Positions 52,295-61,401 of a stretch of 64,000 bases of DNA are shown one piece after another. The stretch comes from Capsicum annuum (lineage: Eukaryota > Streptophyta > Magnoliopsida > Solanales > Solanaceae), in the NCBI RefSeq assembly GCF_002878395.1, contig NC_061122.1, positions 80,543,088 to 80,607,087 on the forward strand. Direction: 5' to 3'. The notes beneath the pieces were generated by a model, which saw only the letters and a list, made by a program, of their open reading frames with translations, was not told where the DNA came from and did no database searches. Made by a program: the position numbers and the translations under genes. Position 1 is the first letter of the stretch. The number at the start of each line of letters is the position of its first letter.

Positions 52295-52804
52295 CGTACC
52301 ATGAGTCATAATGGGTCAGAAGAAAGAGATTCCTCAAAATTTTCTAAGGGTCCAAACCCAAGATGCTTTATTTTAAGGAAAGTAACTATATGGTATGTCC
52401 ATATCAGATAAATCCATACACAAATTCTTACTTGCGTCCATATTAGATACATCCGTGGTCTCTTCTTTCTTATGCTTTTGTCATGATTTTCGAATTTGTG
52501 AATTTCTTTTTTTTTGTTTTTATTCTTATTGATTCTTTTGGATGTTGTAGATCATGGATTTTTCATGATTTCGGGATTTATGATTTTCCTTCCTTTTGTT
52601 CTTGTTTTGATTGATTTGCTTGGATGTTGTAGATCGTGATTGGATATTCTTCCATTCTTGGAGCCGTCTTTCTTACCTTTATCAACTTTCTAATCCTTTA
52701 AATCTTTGTGTTAGACATCTTTCCATCATTAGAAGTTTCCAATATCATAGAAATATCTACTTATTAGTTTATCATTATTAAAATGAAACCATAGAAAGCT
52801 AACA

Positions 52805-52820
52805 ATCTCCCCCTTTTTGA
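52805..52820 (-). promoter_or_regulatory. K polypurine tract
   Basis: The - strand reads TCAAAAAGGGGGAGAT immediately before the LTR start TGTTAGC. Two further G-rich tracts lie within 180 bp (AGTCAGGGGGAGATA at about 52935-52950, TCAAAGGGGGAAAA at about 52976-52990). Confidence 0.8.
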
Positions 52821-53823
52821 TAATGACAAATACTACTTAAACAACTGTTAGCTTTTCTGTTTCTATAATCGACTGGATTCTCTATTTTTCCAACTCTCAT
52901 ATTTTGAAATGCCAATTGACTTTCGTTGACTGGACTATCTCCCCCTGACTTGATAGTTATCTCCGATGTTCTTGTTTTCCCCCTTTGACATAATAAAAAA
53001 GAAACAACACACAGGAAGGGAACAAAAACACAAACCAAGAAAACCACACAGATATACATCAAGGTGAAGTTAAAAACCCCATAGTTTGTGTGAAATCATT
53101 TTACAACCCATAATTTGAAAAAGTATAGGACCCCCTTTCTAATAGAAGTCATCAGAGTTATAGTTTGGCCAAGAAGTAGGTGAGGGTATCATACATGTTG
53201 TGACAGAATCGTCATATGATTTTTCAATATTCTTAAAAAATAAGAAATAGAAGTTCTGAAAAGCAATAGCAAGGTCATTGTTGGAAGAGCTTTCTTCGGT
53301 TTTGAAAGAGTCCATGCGAGAGAATACTTTGGAAAAAAAATTTATGCCTTTAGGTTTGAAATAATCAAAGGTCAAACTTACTTTGCTTATGTCAGAATTA
53401 GCGCTCTTCCCAAGCTGCAGCAATTTGGAAGTTTACACCTGAAGCAACACCACCTCTTCCTCGACAATACTCATGCGGTCCTTGAGTTCTTCCAACTCCT
53501 TTAATACCTAAAACATGGGGTTACAAATAGGTTTACTTACCTTAGGGAACTCAGATTTTTCTCTAGTGGATTTCTTTCTACACTACTCCTCATTAATTAA
53601 AATATATCCCATACTAGCGAAGGTTTTTGAGAGATTTCCATGGATTGAGTTTGGGTCATTTGGTAGAGAAGAGTTTAGATTAATAATAAAAGAGATAGAG
53701 AGGACGAGGAGGAGTTGAATGGAGAAAAGAAGAGGATAAATATGGAGAAGGTAAAGAGAGAGGTGACTATTGAAGTGAAGGGGTGGTAGAAGGGGTATTG
53801 GGAAGGCAAAAGAATTAGAGTGG
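52821..53823 (-). other. K internal region: coiled-coil frame and pyrimidine-rich leader
   Basis: On the - strand this reads 5' to 3' as a strongly C/T-rich leader (53823 to about 53690), a broken coding segment with KELEELKDRMSIVEEEVVLLQV (near 53440-53510, a likely coiled coil) and a 94-codon frame at 53139-53423 beginning MLQLGKSANSDISKV, then 3' sequence with repeated G-rich tracts. It contains no enzyme motif. It may be the non-polymerase interior of a copia-derived nonautonomous element, or captured host sequence; I do not recognise the protein. Confidence 0.4.
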
Positions 53824-54086
53824 TGTAAGACCCTGCAAAATTCTAAGCTTGACTCAGTCCTTTAAAGCCTACTATAGGGTGCCAAACTTAGAATATTTTT
53901 AGCGAAGTATGAAGCCTTAGAATCATTTTAGCCTTCTAAATTTTGAGTATTTTATTTTTGACCTTCTCGGCCTTAATTAGTCAATTTGTGAATTGATTCA
54001 TGATCAGGGTCACTTGTAGGTCATCTCAGGCAAGTTTTAAATTTTTTGGACTAGCGTAATGGCAAGTTTGGATGCCCAAAATAATG

Positions 54087-54244
54087 AATGGTCGTGATAG
54101 CCCAGCAGCGCCAGGGCCAATAAACCATAGTTAAGGTCGCGCTACGATAGCTACTTGACCTGAGTAGGGTTGCATCAGATGGCTACTTAACCCAAATAGG
54201 GGTCGTAACGTGAGGGTAGCCCTATTCAGCATTAATTTTATATG
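54087..54244 (+). promoter_or_regulatory. T5 U3 motif cluster and TATA box
   Basis: Repeated GCTACTTGACCYRAGTAGG units alternate with GTCGCGA or CGCGAGGGC words; in the 3' LTR these are sharper (TCGCGA at 61672-61677 and 61785-61790). TTTTATATGG at 54237-54244 follows within about 25 bp. Confidence 0.7.
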
Positions 54245-54440
54245 GGTTGTGGGGGGTAAATGGGTTATTTTCCCTACCTTATTCAGCCTTAACAAGAAAT
54301 TAATCAGCCTTTAGGAAAAAATCTCAATCTTTCTCTCAAACTCTTTCTAGAACAAGCATTAGGGTTTTTAATTCAAGATTCAAATCTTAAGAATTCTGCC
54401 ATCAATCTTCTCCAACATAAGCACAAAGGTATGTGAAGTT
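54245..54440 (+). promoter_or_regulatory. T5 pyrimidine-rich leader and 5' splice site
   Basis: A leader with CAATCTTTCTCTCAAACTC ends at AAAG/GTATGTGAAG, a strong plant 5' splice-site match, GT at 54429-54430. The same junction is kept in the 3' LTR at 62010-62011. Confidence 0.55.
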
Positions 54441-56268
54441 TCATCTAAGGGACCTTTCACCCTTGAACCTTTTTAAAATCTTAAATAATAATTTCTATGT
54501 TGTGGGTTGTTTGTATTCATGTTAATCTTGTTGTGTGATTTCCAAGATGATTTCTTTAATGAATTTCATGAATTTATGTTAGCATCTGGGTTGAAATCTT
54601 TGAAATTGAAGTGGTTAATGTAGCCATGATGTATTAAATTATTATTCATGCCCAAGTATAATATGATGTCTCCCATGTGTTTGCTAAAAATGCGTAAGTG
54701 AAGTAATTGTGAAATTTGATCCATTGTTGATCTGAATTATGAACTCGTGAAAGAAATACATGTCAAAAGGGCTCTCATGTTAAAGCTACGCCTTGAAGGT
54801 GTTTGTTGAAATGCCTATGTGAATTGTTAGTGTACATAGGACATGATAGCATACATCCCTATACATGTACAAGTTCAAAATTCACAAGTGTTTGATGAGA
54901 TGCCTTAGAGAGTGAATTGTGAACATGTGGCCATTGTCGTGCCTTCAAGATTTATGTTACGCTTTACCCTTTATGCTGTTGAGTCCTGGGGGTAGTTAAT
55001 ACCCGACAATTTTGCTGTATACCTAGAGCCAATGTTAGTTACAGAATAGTCTCAGTCATATCATGATCAGTGGTACTTTTAGTTAGTTCTAGAATCCAAG
55101 AAAACATAGTAAATTCAGTACTAATCCAGTCCAGTTTAGTAACAGTTCATCAAGCCTAGTTGTACTAGGAAATCAGTTCAGTGTCTATTCAGTTGGGAGT
55201 AGGATTCAACATTGAGTGAACCCAAGGATGGGGACACACCTGCTAGTAGATGGTGTGACTCTTAGAAGCAATCCTTGCATTCAATAAATACATAGCCAAC
55301 TAGGTTGAGACATCAAACCTGCCAGTCGAGGGTTGGTGAGGTGTTTTAACCTGTCAGTTGAGGGTTTCACCATTCTCATTAGAGTACATTCCAAATGAGG
55401 GTATCTCTTCAGTTGTCTTTACCCGTGGCACGGTACTGGAACCCTTCCATCTGGGGTTATAGGTTGGACCATAAAATTTATTTAGAAAAGGGGCATGTCA
55501 GTAAGATGATTACCTCCCATAGTCTCAGTTTCAGATTCAGTCTCAGATTAGAACACATTATAGTTTTACAGACTTCAGGACTATCAAATATGGTCATCCA
55601 GATAATTAGTAATACAATATCAGTAAACTTAGATATTAATAAATTATTATTCAAACTAAATAGTTAGTATCATCACAATTTCAGTTACAGTCTACGTATT
55701 AATGCATGCACTCCCATTCGGTCATATCCATGTTATTTAGTTAGTATTGTTCATGCATCATGAACCCATGCATTTCAGCCTACTACACTGAGCATACCAG
55801 TCTATTCAAATAATGACACATGCTTTTTACGCTATGATGTCTTGTATCATAGGTTCAGACGCACGGGCCCCAGAGCATCCTTTGTAGTATAGCTTCTCAG
55901 TAGACAGCGTAGTGGTGAGTCCTCATATTTCGGGGACATGATTATTTTTAGCATATCAATTATTTTAGCAGTCAGTCAAAGTTAGTTGGGGATTATCCCA
56001 TCAACTCCATATTTAAGACAATTAAGAGTCTTATCAGACTATAGTATTTTTCAGACAGTTATTTTCAAGCATTGAGCTTTCCGTATACAATATTATTTTT
56101 AGATGTGAACCCTATGTTAGTTTCTACATTTACTTTCTTATTTTATTATTACAGTGTCTTTATTATTCAGTGCTTACAGCCGGTACTAGTCATCCATTAG
56201 CTAGTGGTCCTTTGGGATTGTTAGCACTGTGTAGCATCTGGGGTACAGACTCAGGATATTACAAAAAT

Positions 56269-56280
56269 TTGTATCTGATC
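56269..56280 (+). promoter_or_regulatory. T5 primer-binding site, initiator-Met tRNA
   Basis: TTGTATCTGATC matches 9 of 12 bases of TGGTATCAGAGC and lies five bases after the LTR. Confidence 0.8.
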
Positions 56281-56469
56281 CTAAGGTTCAACAGAGTCCT
56301 AGGAAGTCTAAAGGCCATATTGAGTAGAGTCTTGTGCATGGGTGTGTAGCGCGCCACACTTGTGGACATGAGGCGATGAGATGTTTTAGGAATAGTTTCC
56401 CTTCTTTCAGTATTCATGTCGTGCGAGTGAGCATAGGCTCTTGTTAAACTGTCTATCTAATCCAAGTTT

Positions 56470-56487
56470 CTCTTATATTTATAGATC
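56470..56487 (+). promoter_or_regulatory. 3' splice-site-like sequence before T5 gag
   Basis: TTTCTCTTATATTTATAG ends at 56484, three bases before the gag ATG. With the LTR site at 54429 it predicts a 2,056-bp leader intron containing U5 and the primer-binding site. Confidence 0.45.
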
Positions 56488-57680
56488 ATGCCTCCCAAAA
56501 GAACTAAGAGAAGAGGAACAAGAGACCATCAAGAACCCTAATCCATCTAGCCAGATCCTGTGGATGAACATGTCTCCCATGTTGTGTTCAGAACTACTTT
56601 TACCACCCTAGCTCATGCTGTAGCAGCATAGAATAAGTGCTCAGATATTATTCTAGACAACCCAATCACCAAGACAACGACTGTTTTGGTTTAGGATTTC
56701 ACCCGAATGAACCCTTCATCTTTCACCAGGTCTAAGTCAGCTAAAGACCCTTAGGAATTCATTGATCAGGTGTAGAAAGTTACTGATGTCATAGGGATGA
56801 TGGCTAGTGAGAGTGCTGAGCTATCTGCATATCAGTTGTAGGATGTGGCTCACTCGTGGTTTAAATAGTGGAAAGCAGAAAGGGCTGCAGACGTAGGGCC
56901 CATAGAATGGGAGTAGTTTTCCACAACTTTTCTAGGTAGGTTCTTCCCACAGAAGATAAGGGAAGCAAAGATTCTATAATTTATCAATCTCAAGCAGGAA
57001 GTATGATGATGAAAGAGTATTCTCTAAAGTTTAATCAATTAGCCAGATATGCTTCTCACATGGTAGTAGATAGAAGGTCTAAGATGAGTAAGTTTATGTC
57101 TGGGGTGAATGATATTGTGGTTAAGGAGTGCAAAACCGAGATGCTGATTAGTGAGATGGACTTGTCTAGACTGCTGGTCCATGCTCAACAGATCAAAGAG
57201 TAGAAAAATAAAAAGAGAGAGAAGCATAATAAGATGGCTAGAATAGGTAGTTTTAACTTTGCTCAGCCTAACTTGGAGGGTGGGAATTGTTCTCAATTCT
57301 ACCCAAAATCTTTAATTCCATCCCCGTCCTCAGCTAGTGCTCTAGTGCTAAAATTTAGAGAGGGCAACAGAGATAGGGCATCAGGCCCTAAACCTCAGGG
57401 TAGTATTAGCAGTTCCTGAATGAATCCTCTCTGCCAGTAGTGTGGCAGAAACCATCAGGGTGTCTGTAGAGCAGGAACTGATGTATGTTTTTTATATGGC
57501 AAGACAGGCCATAAAGTCAGATATTGTCCCCAGTTAGGTTTCCAGGGTCAGCGTAACCATCTTCCAGCTCAGTCTAATCACTCGAATTAATAGGGTGCCT
57601 CAGCCAGTGCCACTAGTGGACAGTGCCTAAATAGGCTCTATGCTCTTCAGTACCGATAGAATTAGGAAAATTCTCTTGAT
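56488..57680 (+). pseudogene. T5 gag
   Basis: ATG 56488 begins MPPKRTKRRGTRDHQEP with a stop next. Capsid segments are readable (MKEYSLKFNQLARYASHMV at 57003 onward, FMSGVNDIVVKECK). The nucleocapsid knuckle near 57432-57530 reads C-x2-CGRNHQGVC then CFLYGKTGHKVRYC, with one cysteine replaced by tyrosine and an internal stop. Confidence 0.9.
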
Positions 57681-58200
57681 GTGGTCACTAGTACATTAGA
57701 AGTTTATCATTTGCATGTTTATGATTTGCTAGATCCAGGAGCTTGTTTGTCTTTTGTTACTCCATATATAGCAGTTGAGTTTTGAGTCAGTCCTAAAATC
57801 CTAGCAGAGTTTTTCTCAATCTCTACCCTAGTGGGTAAACCCATCATAGTTCAGCGCGTATATAAGAACTATCTAGTTGTGGTATCTTAGAAAATCACTT
57901 CAATAGACTTAGTCAAATTAGAGATGACTGATTTTGATGTCATTCTCATTATGGATTATCTTTATTCCTACTATGCTTCAATCAACTGCAGAAACAGAAT
58001 TGTCCAGTTTTTGTTTGTGAATGAACCCTTCCTAGAGTAGAGGGGTAGTAATTCAGCACTTAGGGTTCAACTTGTTTCTTACCTTCAGGCTAGAAAAATG
58101 ATATCTAAAGGGTGTGTATACCATTTTGTCGAAGTCTAGGACTCCAGATCAGAAACCCCTACACTTGAATTAGTGTTAGTAGCTTGCAAATTTCTAGAGG
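57681..58200 (+). pseudogene. T5 protease
   Basis: The active site at 57732-57743 reads DPGA instead of DSGA/DTGA, a serine-to-proline change. Landmarks LVGKPIIVQRVYKNY and EMTDFDVILIMDY follow, separated by stops. Confidence 0.88.
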
Positions 58201-59060
58201 TGTTTCCCAAAGATCTTCTCGGAGTCCTTCTCAAAAGGGAAATTGATTTTTGAATTGATCTCCTTCCAGATACTCAGCCCATCTCTATTCTACCATAAGA
58301 ATATCTCTAGCAAAACTTAGAGAATTAAAAGAGAAGTTAAAGGATGTCTTAGATAAGGGATTCATCAGAGCCAGTATCTCCCTATGGGGCACACTAGTTC
58401 TATTTGTTCTTAAGAAAGACGATTCCCTCAGAATGTGTATTAACTATAGTCAGTCAGTTAAATAAAGTCACAGTCAAGAACAAGTATCCATTTCCTAGAA
58501 TCGATGACTTGTTTGATCAAATTTAGGGTGCCAATTACTTCTCTAAGATAGAAATCAGATAAGGCTATCATCAGCTTAGAGTCAGGGAGTGTGACATTCT
58601 AAAAACAACCTTCAGAACATGGTATGGCCACTTTGAATTCTTAGTCATGTCATTTGGTCTTACTAATGCCCCAGAAGCTTTCATGAACTTGATGAACCAT
58701 GTGTTCAAGCAGTACATGAATATGGTTGACATAGTCTTCATAGATGATATCCATGTTTACTCCCGCAGTGAACATGATCATGTAGACCATCTCAAAATAG
58801 TATTTTAGACTCACAGAAACCATCAATTATTCACCTAATTCAGTAAGTGCAAATTTTTGCTAGGGTCAATAGCTTTCCTCGGCCATATAATTTTGGGTGA
58901 TGGCATTAGAGTTGATACCTAAAAGAATGAAGAAGTGAGAAACTAGACCAGACCCGATATCCATCAGGAGTTTCTTGGGTTTGGCTGGCTATTACCTATG
59001 GTTTGTTGAGAGATTTTCATCTATTGCAACCCCTATGTCCAAGTTGACTCAAAAGAAGGT
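58201..59060 (+). pseudogene. T5 reverse transcriptase
   Basis: RT blocks [18 protein letters not shown] (58622-58674) and the active site FIDD (58737-58748) with both aspartates intact. A frameshift near 58455 and stops elsewhere break it. RT copies element RNA to DNA in cytoplasmic particles. Confidence 0.92.
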
Positions 59061-59570
59061 CAAATTCTAGTGGTTAGATTCTTGTGAGAAGAGTTTTCAG
59101 GAGTTGAAGACTCAACTTACTACAACTCTAGTTTTGACCCTACCAGATTATTCTGATGGCTTTGTTGTGTACTGTGATACATTAAGAATAGTTTTGGGTT
59201 ATGTCCTCATGCAGAAAGGTAAGGTAATAGCTTATGCCTCCTTATAGCTTAAACCCCACAAGAAAAACTATTCTACTCATGATCTTGAGATAGCAGCAGT
59301 AGTTTTTGCCTTAAAGATTTAGAGGCATTACTTGTATGGGGTGCACATTGATCTATTCACCGACCATAAGAGGCTGTTGTATATGTTCTCCTAGAAAGAT
59401 CTTAACCTCTATCAGAGAAGGTGGTTAGAGTTATTAAAATATTATGACATGAGTGTAATATACAATTCGGGCAAGGTAAATGAAGTGGCTGATGCTCTCA
59501 ATAGGCTGTCTATAGGTAGTGTTGCTTATGTTGATGGTAATAAGAAAAATTAGCTCAAGAATTCCATCAA
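59061..59570 (+). pseudogene. T5 RNase H
   Basis: All four catalytic acids can be placed: VVYCDT, HDLEIAA, LFTDHKRL and NEVADALNRLS. Stops interrupt between them. The QRRWLELLKYYD block is typical of gypsy RNase H. Confidence 0.9.
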
Positions 59571-60780
59571 CTTGCCCGATTAGGTATCCTCTTAGTCAAC
59601 TCAACAGAAGGTAGTGTATGGGTTCAGAATAATTTAGAATCATCTCTAGTTTCCAAAGTAAAGGAAAAAAGGGAGAAAGATCCCAGTTTAATTAAGTTGA
59701 AAGAGTCAGTCAGCGATCAGAAGGTATAGGTATTATCAAAAGGGGGAGATAGAATATTGTATTATTAGAGTCATCTGTGTGTACCGAGTGTAGATGGATT
59801 GAGGCAGCAAATTCTTACAGAGGTGCGTGGTGTGCATTACTCTATTCATCTAGTGGCCGTGAAGATATACCATGATTTGTGGGAAATCTATTGGTGAGTG
59901 GGATGAATAGGGACATTCTAGAGTTTGTAGCTAAGTTCTCTACATGTCAGTAGGTTAAGATTGAGCATCAGAAACCTAGTGGGTCCATGCAGGAGTTCAG
60001 CATTCCTACTTGGACGTGGGAAGAAGTTAACATGGACTTTGTTATTGGTTTTCCTTATACTCGTCATCAACATGATTTAGTTTGGGTCATTGTAGATAGG
60101 ATGACCAAATCAAATAATTTTCTACCAGTCCATACCTCTTACTTAGCTGAGGAGTATGCAAAACTCTATATCAAGGAGTTAGTTAGATTGCATGATTTTC
60201 CATTGTCCATTGTCTAAGATAGGGGTACCCAGTTCACCTCTCATTTCTGGAAGACATTCCAAAAGGGTCTTGGTACCTGAGTTCACCTCAGTACCACTTT
60301 TAATCCTCAGATAGATGGTCACGCAAAAAGGACCATCTAGACTTTAGAAAATATGCTGCAAGCATGTGCAAATGATTTTAACAGTAGTTAGGATGCCCAC
60401 TTATCTTTAATTGATTTTGTATAATAACAACTATCATTCGAACATTCAGATAGCTCCATTTAAGGTGCTTTATGAGAGGAGATATAGTTCGTCCATTGGT
60501 TAGTTTGAAGTGGGTGAGGCTACAGTGGTAGGGCCTGACCTGGTATTTGATTCCTTAGAAAAAATTCAGTTGATTAGAGAAAGGCTTAAGATAAAAATCA
60601 TACGTAGACATGCACAGAAAGGATCTAGAGTTTGAGATTGGTGACTATGTGTATTTGAAAATCTCTCCTATGAAAGGAGTGAAGAGGTTTGGCAAGACGG
60701 GGAAACTCAATCCCCGATATGTCGGTCCTTACCGAATTCTTAGCCGTTTTAGAAAGGTAGTTTATGAGCTTGAGTTGCCT
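59571..60780 (+). pseudogene. T5 integrase
   Basis: Zinc-binding histidines in RGVHYSIH and KIYHDL near 59825-59880, and cysteines near 59935-59950. The catalytic core opens at 59987-60217 with EVNMDFVIGF and VIVDRMTKS; the second Asp is in DRGTQFTS just after a stop at 60217. The C-terminal domain opens at 60610 (KDLEFEIGDYVYLKISP). Confidence 0.9.
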
Positions 60781-61040
60781 TTAGATGTAGCTTCAGTCCA
60801 TCTAGTATTTCATGTCTCCTTGCTAAAGAAATGCATAGGTGACCCAGTAGTCGTAGTCGTGATAGATGGCATAGACGTTCAGAACATCTCTCTTATGAAG
60901 AGGTTCCAGTTGAAATCCTTGACTATCAGATTTGTAGACTAAGGAACAAAGAAGTCCCCTAGTCAAAATTCTTTGGCGAAATCAGTCTGTTGAGGGAGCT
61001 ACTTGGGAAGCAGAAGCATATATGTGAACCAAGTAACCTC
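60781..61040 (+). pseudogene. T5 chromodomain
   Basis: After the VFHVSLLKKC segment the region reads, in shifted frames, HLSYEEVPVEILDYQI and NKEVP, then NQSVEGATWEAE, the Tekay/Del chromodomain landmarks. A one-base loss and stops break it. In related elements the domain helps to direct insertion to heterochromatin. Confidence 0.85.
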
Positions 61041-61386
61041 ACCTCTTCTCTGCCAACTCAGACTTAGCTCAAGGCAATAGTTTTCCTTAAAACTTACTTA
61101 GAATTCCCTTGCAAAACTTGGTATCAATTGCCGTTACATATTAAGTCATGCATTCAAGAATTGTTTTAAGTCATGTATTCATTGCATGCATATATGCATA
61201 TTCATTATACAAACCCTGTTTGTCAGTATATTCAGTCATGTATTCGTTACATTCTGAAATGTATGCTCAGTATGAAAAACTCAGTATATTAGTAGTTTCA
61301 ATCATGTTTTATTGTTTGTGTCCAGTAAATAAGTTCAGTACATTTGTAATCTCATCTTAGTCAGCCTCATTCGAAGACGAATATTC

Positions 61387-61401
61387 CCAAGGGGGAGATA
61401 T
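61387..61401 (+). promoter_or_regulatory. T5 polypurine tract
   Basis: CCAAGGGGGAGATAT directly precedes the 3' LTR at 61402. Confidence 0.9.

Larger units (their letters stand above)
43986..52370 (-). mobile_element. S2: T2-family solo LTR, split by C
   Basis: Pieces 43986-46187 and 52295-52370 together make one LTR of about 2.27 kb, similar to the T2, S1 and T6 LTRs (for example the CATTATAATGGGCATCC block at 44015). No internal region is attached. Its insertion splits the K LTR. No convincing target duplication is visible: TCCTT against TTTTA. Confidence 0.78.
43451..53823 (-). mobile_element. K: copia-like element, 3' LTR plus 3' internal part
   Basis: The LTR (43451-43985 and 52371-52804, about 970 bp net) runs on the - strand from TGTTAGCTTTC to CACCCCCTCTTTAATTT and CATTCA, a form common in plant copia LTRs. 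An AAAAAGGGGGAGATT polypurine tract lies immediately 5' of it. The internal part (52817-53823) shows no RT or integrase. The right end is lost at T5. Family assignment rests on LTR and polypurine-tract form only. Confidence 0.7.
53824..56263 (+). repeat. T5 5' LTR
   Basis: 2,440 bp, TGTAAGACCC to ATATTACA, collinear with 61402-63847. U3 holds the GTCGCGA-type motif cluster (54087-54215), TATA box (54237-54244), leader, and AAAG/GTATGTG (GT at 54429-54430). The U5 half shares blocks with the T1 LTR. Confidence 0.95.

Noticed and set aside
53515..53718. 67-codon + strand frame as a gene
   Set aside because: It is antisense to the leader and coding part of K, which has the better case on the - strand.
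56488..61040. Endogenous pararetrovirus
   Set aside because: Order protease, RT, RNase H, integrase, chromodomain between two LTRs is a Ty3/gypsy chromovirus; no movement protein or coat protein features are present.
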